Assembly: GCA_020860515.1 (NCBI GenBank)
Contig: JAJBUG010000042.1
Coordinates: 10,487 to 62,957 of the forward strand
DNA from: Bacteroidales bacterium
Lineage (GTDB): Bacteria > Bacteroidota > Bacteroidia > Bacteroidales > Muribaculaceae
Direction of reading: 5' to 3'
Length of the DNA stretch: 52,471 nt
In this document: in pieces, positions 1-8,766 of the stretch
Position numbering within the stretch: position 1 is the stretch's first letter
Layout of the letters: every line of letters starts with the position of its first letter
The notes under the pieces: model-generated
What the model was told of the DNA's origin: nothing
Databases searched by the model: none
The model's input: the letters and a program-made list of their open reading frames with translations, nothing else
Made by a program: the position numbers and the translations under genes

Positions 1-51
1 AGCATCTGACTACGGATCAGAAGGTTACAGGTTTGAATCCTGTAGGAGTCA
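1..51 (+). tRNA. tRNA-Arg (ACG), 3' part, cut by window edge
   Basis: These 51 bases are identical to the 3' two thirds of the complete tRNA at 67-140: anticodon arm with loop CTACGGA (anticodon ACG), variable region, T arm and the acceptor strand AGGAGTC plus discriminator A. The 5' part lies outside the window. It is the upstream member of a tandem pair, 15 bp from the next copy. Confidence 0.85.
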
Positions 52-66
52 CTAAGCGAAAGCGAT

Positions 67-140
67 GGCTCCTTAGCTCAACTGAATAGAGCATCTGACT
101 ACGGATCAGAAGGTTACAGGTTTGAATCCTGTAGGAGTCA
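67..140 (+). tRNA. tRNA-Arg (ACG)
   Basis: This is a complete cloverleaf. Acceptor GGCTCCT (67-73) pairs with AGGAGTC (133-139) with one G-U pair. The anticodon stem TCTGA/TCAGA encloses loop CTACGGA, giving anticodon ACG, which reads CGU-type arginine codons. The T arm contains GGTTTGAATCC. CCA is not encoded. A 20-bp stretch covering its 3' end (125-144) recurs at 15659-15678, so this gene is a plausible integration site. Confidence 0.93.
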
Positions 141-144
141 CTAA
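125..144 (+). repeat. Left copy of tRNA 3'-end direct repeat (putative attL)
   Basis: The stretch AATCCTGTAGG...CACTAA is shared exactly with 15659-15678. The left copy completes a functional tRNA-Arg, the usual arrangement after tyrosine-recombinase integration into a tRNA gene. No integrase gene is present between the copies, so the att interpretation is inference. Confidence 0.5.
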
Positions 145-173
145 AATCATTGTAAATGAAAAAGTTGTAAGCA

Positions 174-205
174 AGATGAGGCTCTTTGGGCTCTCATCTT
201 TTTCT
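174..205 (+). terminator. Rho-independent terminator after tRNA-Arg
   Basis: AGATGAG (174-180) pairs with CTCATCT (193-199). The stem is followed by a T-rich run. It lies about 35 bp after the tRNA and would end tRNA transcription. Confidence 0.7.
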
Positions 206-234
206 TTTTCAGTGTTTTACGTAGGTTATCTTCC

Positions 235-438
235 TTATATCCTAATATTTAACCGTGTTTCTGATGCAAAATCACATGCCGAAGGAAGACAATAATTGGC
301 ACCAAAAACAGCTATGGGATTATCATTTTTTACCCAACGAATTGTACCTTCCTTATCTTGATATACCAGCTCCTTGGCTTGTAGGGACATCCCTACAAGC
401 AACAGAGCCAATATAATGTTTGCAAATCTGTGTACCAT
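235..438 (-). pseudogene. Truncated glycoside hydrolase, N-terminal fragment only
   Basis: The start at 438 lies one base after the GH35 stop codon, so this was the last gene of the operon. It encodes a signal peptide (MVHRFANIILALLLVGMSLQA) and about 45 mature residues, including the segment DKEGTIRWVKNDNPIAVFGA. This resembles the extreme N-terminus of GH5-like secreted hydrolases, in which a line such as 'RW..NG..V.LFG.NY..P' precedes the TIM barrel. The frame then runs into about 10 unrelated residues and a stop, and the barrel and catalytic residues are missing. The break lies about 100 bp from the tRNA-linked repeat, so the left edge of the island probably cut the gene. The family assignment is tentative. 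Confidence 0.5.
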
Positions 439-439
439 A

Positions 440-2803
440 TCAGATAATAATTGTGCCAATGTATTCTGGAATTATTGAGGGCTCTCCAATTTCAAGAACG
501 GGACCTTCATCGAAGTTAGGTACATATTCGACTGGAATATCAGGCAGGAATGGAGCATTCGGTCGCAATGGACGGAAGTAAAATCCCATAGGCTTTCCTT
601 GTTTCAATTTGTTGGCAAAGCGATTTAGGCCAATTTTCCAGGGCATCCCTTGCCAAAAATGGTCGAGGACCATCGTATTGTCCAAAAATGCCATGCTAAG
701 ATCGGCAGTGTAAGGCACGGAAAGAAAATATTCATTAACTTGTGGATAATCTTGTGCATCCTCAGTAAATTGAACTTCCATACGCCATGGCACCGATTTA
801 TCCACATTTAATTCAGGAGATACAGCCTCAACTGTCAAGACCTGTTCTTGGAATCCTTTAGCCGACGGATATACGATGTATTTGATTTCAGGGTTGCCCA
901 AGCTAAGAAGGTTCACCTTATCTCCATCAGGGACAACAGTGGCTTCCGTAATCAGGAGTTTCCCATTGACCTTAGTAGCATTTAAAGCATCGGAATAAGG
1001 CAACACTGTGATCTTGAAGGATTTGCCATCCCGAGGCGACACTTTGAAGGTGCTTTTGAATCCAGGCACAATATTCTTAAACTCTGACTTACCTTTCACC
1101 GTGTTTTTATTGAATACAAACTCTGGTGCCACGCCATCATGAACAGTGAAGAAATAATGTTCGGTGCCATTGTCATCAATTTTCATCAAAGGCTGGGCTG
1201 TAGCATATTTCAACACTGCCCCTTCCATTTTAAGATTGAAAGGAAGAACCGTAGAGGTATTTTTCGGCAGAGTAAATCCTCCTTTTTCGGGAATTGTGAC
1301 AGATCCTTCTGGAAGATTTATTGTAATGCTAAGGTCTGTTAGGTCGTGACGGTCAAGATCGTGATCTTGAGTATTCACCAAGAATAAGAATCCTTCTCCT
1401 TGTGGATTCATACGAGCAGCATAACGTAGGTCGTCACGATTCTCGGGAGTCATCGACTTTACGTTTTCGGGCATTACTGGTTGCATGGGCGCAAGGATGT
1501 GTTGCCAATCATTCAAGAAATTGTGAATGACACGCAGTGGACGGAAGCTGACAGCTTCAAGGCCAAACTCACCAAGAGGAGCTTGAAAGTCATAACTTAC
1601 CTTTGGCAATCCCATGGGCTGATCACTATAGAATTCGCCATAACCGTCGTTCATTCTGGGAGTTGAGCCTCCATGGTACATATAATAACCGATGATATTA
1701 GAACCTCCAGCCAAACAGCGAAGCATCAAGGCCTCAGCCGCCTCAGCTGTACAAATAGGACGCTTATCATATACCATCTGTATACCCACACCCATTTCAG
1801 CCGATGCCGAAGGATAATCCAATGGATTGTATCTAACAGGACTGTAGTCCGGATCAGCCCATAGATTTTTGAACATACAGAAATCACTCTTAACCTGATC
1901 CTCAAACCATGTGGGATAGGTATATCCTGCTGTGACTGGAATGGCTTTCCCAGGTAAAACTACAGCATTCCCCCAGCCGGTGGCAGTATAGAAAGGAGTA
2001 ACAATTCCCGCATCCGCGGCCATTTTTTGGAGAGTTACCATGTGTTGGTTTCCTAATTCAGTAGTACTTATATTCCCTTCCTGAACCGAAACACCAAGCT
2101 TTGTTATTCCCTTGTCATAGCTTGCCGCAGTGAAATCTCTAACAGTTTCCCCAGGGTAATTAATGGCCCAAGGAGCCGCAGAGTGCTGATGTTCATTTTC
2201 TATCTGACAACCAATGATTGGACCTCCATCTTTGTAATATAAGCCCTCGAGTTGCTTAGCGATTTCTTCATAAAGAATCTTGGCATAAGCCAAATACTTG
2301 GGATCATTGGATCGCACATCAAGATTCTTTGTAAAGAGCCAATCGGGTAATGCGCCAGAACGAATTTCACCATGGCCAAAGGGTCCGATACGGATAATTA
2401 CATCCATATCGTGCTTCTTACAAAGCTCAATGAAGTGGCGCAGGTCAAGGTTGCCTGTCCACACGAACTCACCCTCCACTGGTTCATGAAGACTCCAGAA
2501 CACGTATGATGGAATTATATTCACTCCCCCGGCTTTCATCTTGATGATTTCTTGTTCCCATTGTTCAGCAGGGTAACGTGAATAGTGGAATTCACCCATC
2601 ACGGGAATCACGGGCTCACCATCTCGTGCAATATAGAAATTATTCACCTCAATTGAGCCACCATCGGGAGCGGTGCCACCCATTTGAAGATGATCACTTT
2701 TGATTGGCACCCATTGGGATGGAGCATCGATTGAGTACTCCTTAGCAAAACCCATAAGGGCTATGCTAAGGATAGATGTTGATATGATAGTTTTGATTTG
2801 CAT
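440..2803 (-). CDS. Secreted GH35 beta-galactosidase-like glycoside hydrolase
   Basis: This 787-residue protein has a signal peptide (residues 1-20, ending near MGFAKE). A GH35 TIM barrel follows: PVMGEFHYSRYPAEQWEQEI (68-87), VNIIPSYVFWSLHEP (94-108) and RIGPFGHGE (138-146). The acid/base is probably E204 in QIENEH, and E336 in SASAEMGVG is a candidate nucleophile. The C-terminal half is beta-rich, as is usual for the family. GH35 enzymes release terminal beta-galactose from glycans, and here it would act in the periplasm or at the surface on what SusC/D captures. The ATG overlaps the susD stop by one base (TAATG), indicating translational coupling. Substrate linkage cannot be read from sequence. 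Confidence 0.85.
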   Translation of the reverse strand: MQIKTIISTSILSIALMGFAKEYSIDAPSQWVPIKSDHLQMGGTAPDGGSIEVNNFYIARDGEPVIPVMGEFHYSRYPAEQWEQEIIKMKAGGVNIIPSYVFWSLHEPVEGEFVWTGNLDLRHFIELCKKHDMDVIIRIGPFGHGEIRSGALPDWLFTKNLDVRSNDPKYLAYAKILYEEIAKQLEGLYYKDGGPIIGCQIENEHQHSAAPWAINYPGETVRDFTAASYDKGITKLGVSVQEGNISTTELGNQHMVTLQKMAADAGIVTPFYTATGWGNAVVLPGKAIPVTAGYTYPTWFEDQVKSDFCMFKNLWADPDYSPVRYNPLDYPSASAEMGVGIQMVYDKRPICTAEAAEALMLRCLAGGSNIIGYYMYHGGSTPRMNDGYGEFYSDQPMGLPKVSYDFQAPLGEFGLEAVSFRPLRVIHNFLNDWQHILAPMQPVMPENVKSMTPENRDDLRYAARMNPQGEGFLFLVNTQDHDLDRHDLTDLSITINLPEGSVTIPEKGGFTLPKNTSTVLPFNLKMEGAVLKYATAQPLMKIDDNGTEHYFFTVHDGVAPEFVFNKNTVKGKSEFKNIVPGFKSTFKVSPRDGKSFKITVLPYSDALNATKVNGKLLITEATVVPDGDKVNLLSLGNPEIKYIVYPSAKGFQEQVLTVEAVSPELNVDKSVPWRMEVQFTEDAQDYPQVNEYFLSVPYTADLSMAFLDNTMVLDHFWQGMPWKIGLNRFANKLKQGKPMGFYFRPLRPNAPFLPDIPVEYVPNFDEGPVLEIGEPSIIPEYIGTIII

Positions 2804-4308
2804 TAGTAACCAGGATTTTGTTTGATTTGACTTTTTGATTCGTCAATAAAAGATTGTGGAATCCAAAAACGATTTTGACAATCTGTCACTTTGAAGTAGC
2901 TTGAACCCGCAGCATTGGCATTTTCAATGCGTTGGTTGGCATATTCTATGTATTTGTCGAAGCGGATAAGATCTTGTCTACGCAATCCTTCGAGCCAAAA
3001 TTCATGTCCACGTTCCTTCAACAAGGCCTCCATGAATGAATCATAGTTGGAAGTTGCTGAAGCGTCTAAGTCGGGCAGACCAGCGCGATTGCGAATCCTA
3101 TTTACAAGGCTAACAGCCTCGCTTGTTACGGAGTGATTATTACGAACCACACATTCTGCCAAACTAAGCAGGGCATCGGAGAAACGATAGATTACTACAT
3201 CGACACCCGAGGCCGAACCAGTTTGCTCAGGATCCATTCCATACTTTAAAGGAAGAGCGCCTTTTGCCAATTGGGCTGAAGAGGAAGAATCTACCAATAC
3301 TCCCTTCTTATTGTAGTAAGAGGCAATGATATTTTCTGCACGCTGATCGCCCGGCTCGAAGGTGTTGTAGAAATCCCATGGCATCACATAACCGCCCCAA
3401 CCCTCGGCTTTTTCTGCCCATGGATAATCAGCAGGAAGGACCTCGGCTGTCATGTAATTATTGTAACCACTATCGGTGTTGGTGGAAGGAATGCACAAGA
3501 TGACTTCGTTGTTGCCGTTGCCCGATTTTGAGAATATATAATTATAATCGGATTGAAGGGAATATGTTCCCTCCATTGCTACTAAATCACGAGCTACTTT
3601 CTCCGCCTTTTCAAATAGGCCACGAATCATATAATATTTGAGCAAAATCATTCGAGCTGCGCCTTTCGACATGCGCCCTGTAGCTTCTGGCACTGCTGGC
3701 AAGGTCTCAATGGCTGTGAGCAGGTCTTCCTCCATCATGGCATCGTACTCTTCGTCGGTGAGGCGAGGCAGATAATAGAATGTCTCTGGATCGTCCAAAA
3801 TTTCATCACTTGCCACTGGCACTGGCCCAAAAAGATCATAGAGGAACAATGCCATCCAGCCTCTTAATGCGTGGGCTTCTCCAGCGTAGAGAGCCTTAGC
3901 CTCGTCGGAGGCCGAGGATCTTTCTATTCTGCGAATAGTGTTGCGAGCTTTCGACAGGTAATTGTAGCGAGAGAAGCAATCCCAAATATTGTTTTGGAAA
4001 TTACCATTCATCGTGGCAAACCACTGATGATAGTACATCTCATCGCTTTCCCAGGCCCAGCAAGTCCAGAGTACATCAGTGGTCATATCGCTCAGCACTT
4101 GGTAGCCACCATAATCGGCTGCATAGACTCCGTCCCACCATCCAGTGTTGAAGTCATAATAAAGGTAGTTGACTGCAAGTTTGCAATCGTTTTCGTTTTG
4201 AGGAAAAGTGTCTTCAGAAATTTCTGTGTAATCGAGGCGGTCAAGCTCACATGAGGTGAGACCCAATGCCGTAATTATCGACGCCAATATGTATTGAGAG
4301 ATTTTCAT
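2803..4308 (-). CDS. susD-like: SusD/RagB-family nutrient-binding lipoprotein
   Basis: This 501-residue outer-membrane lipoprotein has a type II signal ending LGLTSC with lipidated Cys20. The SusD fold is recognisable from the TPR-like helical N-terminal half (YNYLSKARNTIRRIE, EAHALRGWMALFLYDLFGPVPV). The C-terminal SusD domain ends with RGHEFWLEGLRRQDLIRF and the terminal KQNPGY. It binds the glycan at the cell surface and sits as a lid on the SusC partner encoded 6 bp upstream. The start ATG at 4308 gives a good lipoprotein signal and is the natural choice. Confidence 0.95.
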   Translation of the reverse strand: MKISQYILASIITALGLTSCELDRLDYTEISEDTFPQNENDCKLAVNYLYYDFNTGWWDGVYAADYGGYQVLSDMTTDVLWTCWAWESDEMYYHQWFATMNGNFQNNIWDCFSRYNYLSKARNTIRRIERSSASDEAKALYAGEAHALRGWMALFLYDLFGPVPVASDEILDDPETFYYLPRLTDEEYDAMMEEDLLTAIETLPAVPEATGRMSKGAARMILLKYYMIRGLFEKAEKVARDLVAMEGTYSLQSDYNYIFSKSGNGNNEVILCIPSTNTDSGYNNYMTAEVLPADYPWAEKAEGWGGYVMPWDFYNTFEPGDQRAENIIASYYNKKGVLVDSSSSAQLAKGALPLKYGMDPEQTGSASGVDVVIYRFSDALLSLAECVVRNNHSVTSEAVSLVNRIRNRAGLPDLDASATSNYDSFMEALLKERGHEFWLEGLRRQDLIRFDKYIEYANQRIENANAAGSSYFKVTDCQNRFWIPQSFIDESKSQIKQNPGY

Positions 4309-4314
4309 AATGTC

Positions 4315-7300
4315 TTAAAATTTGAGATTAAGGCCAAAAGCTACCGACCATTGGCTTGGATAAGCTCCAATACCATTTCCAGTTTCAGGATCCATGCCTT
4401 TATAGGGAGTGATTACAGCCAGGTTACGTCCGGCGACATAAGCTCTCAGGTTTTGGATCTTATTGTCGAACCATTTAGTAGGGAAGGTGTAACCAATCGA
4501 CACATTGTCGAGACGCAGATACCAAGCTTTCTCCAAGAAGAAATCACTGTTGGCTGGATTTACACCCGAGGTTGCTTCTGCAACGCCCGGCAGAGTGCCA
4601 TTGGGATTATCAGGGCGCCAACGATTCATTACCTCTTTCAGGGCATTTACGCCATAGGTGATATCCTCGATGCCATATACGCTCTGAAGCTTCACTTCAT
4701 TGATTTTCCAACCATTGAATGTGCCATAAATGTAGATATTGGCGTCCCAATTCTTCCATCGGAAGGTATTGTTAAGAGAGACTGGAATGGGAGTGTTGTT
4801 GCAAAGCTTTACAATGTCAGCATCATCGAGCACACCATCACCGCCTTCTGTGCGAAGATAACGACCTTCGGAATCGCGCATGCGTTCGCCATTCTCATCA
4901 AGGACCCAACTGTAATTATCAAGATAGTTGATAGCACCAGTGCCTGATTTTGGAAGATGCACGTAGGTTTGGCCATCCTGAATTAGTCCATTGGTCTTAT
5001 AGCCATAGATGTTATCCCAGTCCTCTACCCATCCTTGATACACAGCGGGGATGAATTCAGGATCACGGGCAGTGGTACGATTGCGATAAAGTGAGAAATT
5101 GAAATCAGTCTGCCAAGTGAAATCACGAGTGTCGATATTGTAGCTTGTTAGGCTAATATCAATACCCTTAGATTCATACACTGCCTTTGAGTTGTAATCA
5201 ATGGTCTTTATTTCATTATAACTCATCAGACTTTTGGTAAGGATTACATTCTTGCGTTTGCGCAGGAAAGCATCAATGTTGGCTTGAAGACGATTGCCAA
5301 AGAATCCCGCGTCAACACCAATGTTCCAGTCATCCAGAGTCTCCCACTTCAGATTAGGATTGCCCAACTGGCTAAGTCCCATACCATTTTGCAATGTGCC
5401 ACCAGGAGCAAATGCTCCCGAACTAACTTTGTAGAAGGTGTTGATGCCTGTGAGAGAGCCAGGGTTGCCAGTTTGTCCATAACCAGCGCGTAGCTTAAGA
5501 TCATTAAGCCAAGTGGCACTATTCATCCATTTCTCTTGTTTCATGCGCCATGCGAGCGAAACTCCTGGGAACGCCCCCCATTGATGATCTTTTGAGAAAT
5601 TTGAAGATCCATCAACACGGATATTAAAAGTAAGAATATAGCGTTCCATAAGCGAGTAATTGACGCGGCCGATGAAAGAGGCCATCTCTGACGACCCTTT
5701 GAATGAGGATATGTCAGGATTCTCTTCTTGGGATGTGCCAATATTGTTCATCAAAGATCCATCAGTGGGGAATTCTTTTGCCACAATACCCATGCCATTC
5801 CATGACTGCTTCTTATATTCCCAGCCTGCCATTACGCCTAAATCGTGGATTCCGCCAAAGGTATTATTGTAATTGGCGATAATGTTGACCATATTCATTT
5901 GCCATCGAGCATTTTGTTTCGATGCCATACCATTTGTGGCAAAGCCTTTTTTGGTCGTAGTGGGGATATATTGGTCGTGTTGGGTATCCTTCAGATCAAA
6001 ACCACCATTTACTCGCAATGATAAGAATTTCCAAGGCTTATATTCCAAATATCCAGTTATGAAGAGATCTCGCGAAGTGGTTTCGTCAGTGATTTCCAAC
6101 AATGATACCGGATTGGGATAAATGTCACGAATAGGATTGCCAGCAAAACTACCATCTTCGTCATATACGGAAACTGTTGGATTGAAGGTCATTGCGGAAT
6201 AGATAAGGGCTGAATTGTCCTGTCGAGAATCGCCAAGGGGCACGTCATTGTACTTTATCTGGGTGAAATTACTGCTGACGCCAGCTTTGAACACTTGTGA
6301 GAATGTCTGATCCAGATTCATACGCCCTGTGATGCGGTTCATCGAGTTGTTTTTCGCAATAGCTTGATGATCCATATAGCCAAGCGAGAACAGATATTGC
6401 GTAGCGGCATTGCCCCCTGTTACCGAAAGATTATGTTCGGTAAGTACGCCTGTGCGAGTCACTTCATCAAGCCAGTCAGTGCCATCGCCAACAAATTCAT
6501 CAATTTGACGTTGTGTGTAGTACTTTTCATTTCCACGTCCGAGTTCATCGAATACTTGATTCTGCACGGTCATAAAATCGCGGGCATTCATAAACTTAGG
6601 TTTGTCCTTAAGCCATTGCAAGGCCACTGATCCGCTGTAATTAACCACTGGCTTGCCTTCTTTGCCACGCTTAGTTGTGATCAGAATTACACCACCCGAA
6701 GCGTCGGATCCATAAATAGAGGCAGCCGAGGCATCCTTAAGAATATCGATTGATTCAATATCGGCAGGGTTAAGATTGATAAGGGAGTTTTCCTTGTCTC
6801 CACCGCTATAAGCTGTCCCAGTAGAAACGGTTGAAGAGGATACTTGAGGCACACCGTCGATTACCACCAGGGGAGCTTGGCCGCTAAGACCGCCACGAAT
6901 TGAAATATTGAGAGAACCGCCGGGGTTTGCGGAGTTTTGTGTAATGTTCATGCCGGCAGCTCGGCCACGAAGCATAGTGCCCAGTGACTCAGATGCCGCT
7001 GAAGGAAGCTTGTCGGCTTTCACTGAAGACACTGCTCCTGAGATTGTGCTTTTCTTTTGAGTGCCATAGCCCACTACTACCACTTCATCGAGAAGTTTGT
7101 TGTCTTCCTCCATTACAAATTGCATAGTAGAGGCAGCAGTCTTTTCTTGAGTTTGATAGCCAACATAAGCAGCCGTAATAATCGAACCAGATGCAACATT
7201 AAGGAGAGTGAAATGTCCATCTATGTCAGTGGCAACGCCCAATTCCTGACCTTTGACCTTTATGGAAACTCCAATCAGCGGCTCGCCTTCGGTATCGATT

Positions 7301-7401
7301 ACCGTGCCTTGCACGGTAATCGCTTGTCCGAATGCTTGTTGAAATCCTAATGATAGGATAGCAATGACAATTAGTGATATTTGCTTTACTGTTTTTTTCA
7401 T
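4315..7401 (-). CDS. susC-like: SusC/RagA-family TonB-dependent outer-membrane transporter
   Basis: Starting at the ATG at 7401 gives 1028 residues with a clean signal peptide (MKKTVKQISLIVIAILSLG...FGQA). The longer open frame to 7446 adds 15 residues without a signal and overlaps the upstream gene. After the signal comes a carboxypeptidase-D-regulatory-like domain (VQGTVIDTEGEPLIGVSIKV). The TonB box and plug start are marked by DEVVVVGYGTQKKS, and the plug includes SIRGG. A 22-strand type barrel follows, ending in a terminal aromatic (AFGLNLKF). It imports oligosaccharides with energy from TonB. It pairs with the SusD encoded directly downstream. Confidence 0.96.
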   Translation of the reverse strand: MKKTVKQISLIVIAILSLGFQQAFGQAITVQGTVIDTEGEPLIGVSIKVKGQELGVATDIDGHFTLLNVASGSIITAAYVGYQTQEKTAASTMQFVMEEDNKLLDEVVVVGYGTQKKSTISGAVSSVKADKLPSAASESLGTMLRGRAAGMNITQNSANPGGSLNISIRGGLSGQAPLVVIDGVPQVSSSTVSTGTAYSGGDKENSLINLNPADIESIDILKDASAASIYGSDASGGVILITTKRGKEGKPVVNYSGSVALQWLKDKPKFMNARDFMTVQNQVFDELGRGNEKYYTQRQIDEFVGDGTDWLDEVTRTGVLTEHNLSVTGGNAATQYLFSLGYMDHQAIAKNNSMNRITGRMNLDQTFSQVFKAGVSSNFTQIKYNDVPLGDSRQDNSALIYSAMTFNPTVSVYDEDGSFAGNPIRDIYPNPVSLLEITDETTSRDLFITGYLEYKPWKFLSLRVNGGFDLKDTQHDQYIPTTTKKGFATNGMASKQNARWQMNMVNIIANYNNTFGGIHDLGVMAGWEYKKQSWNGMGIVAKEFPTDGSLMNNIGTSQEENPDISSFKGSSEMASFIGRVNYSLMERYILTFNIRVDGSSNFSKDHQWGAFPGVSLAWRMKQEKWMNSATWLNDLKLRAGYGQTGNPGSLTGINTFYKVSSGAFAPGGTLQNGMGLSQLGNPNLKWETLDDWNIGVDAGFFGNRLQANIDAFLRKRKNVILTKSLMSYNEIKTIDYNSKAVYESKGIDISLTSYNIDTRDFTWQTDFNFSLYRNRTTARDPEFIPAVYQGWVEDWDNIYGYKTNGLIQDGQTYVHLPKSGTGAINYLDNYSWVLDENGERMRDSEGRYLRTEGGDGVLDDADIVKLCNNTPIPVSLNNTFRWKNWDANIYIYGTFNGWKINEVKLQSVYGIEDITYGVNALKEVMNRWRPDNPNGTLPGVAEATSGVNPANSDFFLEKAWYLRLDNVSIGYTFPTKWFDNKIQNLRAYVAGRNLAVITPYKGMDPETGNGIGAYPSQWSVAFGLNLKF

Positions 7402-7415
7402 GATAAGTAAGAATT

Positions 7416-8756
7416 TTAATTGGCTTTGCGAATAGAGGCCCACCATTCTGTAGAATCGAAGGTGACAATCACTTTTCCATAGTAGCCTGATTTAAAGGTG
7501 CAGCATGAGCCAGAGGCTGATTCAAACCACCACTGACCATCAGCATCTGCACGGAACACTCGAACCCAACCATCGGTGTAGAAATAGTACATGATATCGT
7601 CGGTATATCCGTCAACCAATTCTGTTTCGATTTCATATCGACCGGGCGAGACCTGTGTCATGTAATCCGAAGCGCCCCAATCTCCAAATACGAATCCTGT
7701 GCCTGAGAGCAGAACTGGTTCGGTGCAACCAGGCTCTGCATTCAATTCTGAAATCGAATAACAATGGTTGGCAAGATCAATCCAAAGATAATAATAACCA
7801 GCCTTTTCGATTGTAACAGGCACCACATAACCATTCTTATTCATCAATTTCGAGCTTACATAAGGACTTACACCAAACAAGTCAGCATCAATACTCTTAG
7901 AGGGGGTGAAATAAACTTGTGTCCCATCCTCTGGTGCATAGAACTTGCATGTATATGTGTAGGGCACTATTTCACCATCAGAATAACCAGGATCCATAAA
8001 GTGATAGTAACCATTCACATAATCACTCTCATTTTCTGTTGCGATTATAGCGTACATCTGATCGTAGAGTTCATAGGGGTCTTCCTCTTCAGCAAGCATC
8101 ACAACTATTGAAGTGGTGAGCTTTAGCTCATTACCAGTAGAATCTGACACTACTATCTCAGCTTCGAAATTGCCAATCGAAGTGAAATCAAAGGATTTAT
8201 TAAGAGTGGCACTGCGTCCCGAGAGCTCGATGCTTTCATCATAAGCAATTTCAGGAATAGATATATGGGCCATCGAAAGAGCGCGGTCGTCTTCAAGGTT
8301 AAGGCTTAAGTCCCATACGCCCTTGGCTAATTCAGTGTCAAAGTCGACACTCACCTGGTCAGGGAAAGAAGTTGTAACCCATGGCGCTGTAATATCGGGG
8401 GCAAATGAAAGAGTTACTGTGCGAGTAGTGGAAAGACCATTAACGTCGTGCACTACCACTGAGAGTGTTTCGGGGAATGTGGCAGTGCTGGGCACTTCCA
8501 TTTTCCATGAATAATTGTACACCTTTGGCTCTCCTTTAGGAGTAATAGTCTTGGCTACTCCCCAAGCATCGCAAGAGATTTCTATGAGAGAAATGCCCAA
8601 ATAATTTGAAGCTTGTCCTTCTACCCACACTTCATCGCCAGGAAATGTTGCAATTTCCTCGAGATCCACGTAAAGGCCTGGCGCTACGTCATCATGATCG
8701 TCACAACTGGTGATGATCAATGACAACAAGAAGGCGGCTATAGATTTAAGTTTCAT
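7416..8756 (-). CDS. SusE/SusF-like surface glycan-binding lipoprotein
   Basis: With the start at 8756 (MKLKSIAAFLLSLIITSC) the protein has 446 residues and a lipidation Cys18. The open frame extends 9 codons further upstream but overlaps the preceding gene. Residues about 25-220 form Ig-like beta-sandwich repeats (FPGDEVWVEGQASN, DITAPWVTTSFPDQ). The C-terminal half has two aromatic-rich modules (YYHFMDPG, YYLWIDLANH, FGDWGASDYMTQVSPG, MYYFYTDGWVRVF) typical of SusE/F starch-binding-type domains. It is likely a surface glycan-binding protein, because it lies immediately before susC in the operon with a 14-bp gap. No catalytic motif is visible. Ligand specificity is unknown. Confidence 0.8.
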   Translation of the reverse strand: MKLKSIAAFLLSLIITSCDDHDDVAPGLYVDLEEIATFPGDEVWVEGQASNYLGISLIEISCDAWGVAKTITPKGEPKVYNYSWKMEVPSTATFPETLSVVVHDVNGLSTTRTVTLSFAPDITAPWVTTSFPDQVSVDFDTELAKGVWDLSLNLEDDRALSMAHISIPEIAYDESIELSGRSATLNKSFDFTSIGNFEAEIVVSDSTGNELKLTTSIVVMLAEEEDPYELYDQMYAIIATENESDYVNGYYHFMDPGYSDGEIVPYTYTCKFYAPEDGTQVYFTPSKSIDADLFGVSPYVSSKLMNKNGYVVPVTIEKAGYYYLWIDLANHCYSISELNAEPGCTEPVLLSGTGFVFGDWGASDYMTQVSPGRYEIETELVDGYTDDIMYYFYTDGWVRVFRADADGQWWFESASGSCCTFKSGYYGKVIVTFDSTEWWASIRKAN

Positions 8757-8766
8757 ATTGTCGAGT

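Noticed and set aside
4315..7446. Longer SusC start at 7446 and longer starts for the SusE/F-like, di-haem and glycosyltransferase genes
   Set aside because: Downstream ATGs give proper signal sequences or avoid overlap with the neighbour or the promoter, so they were used instead.
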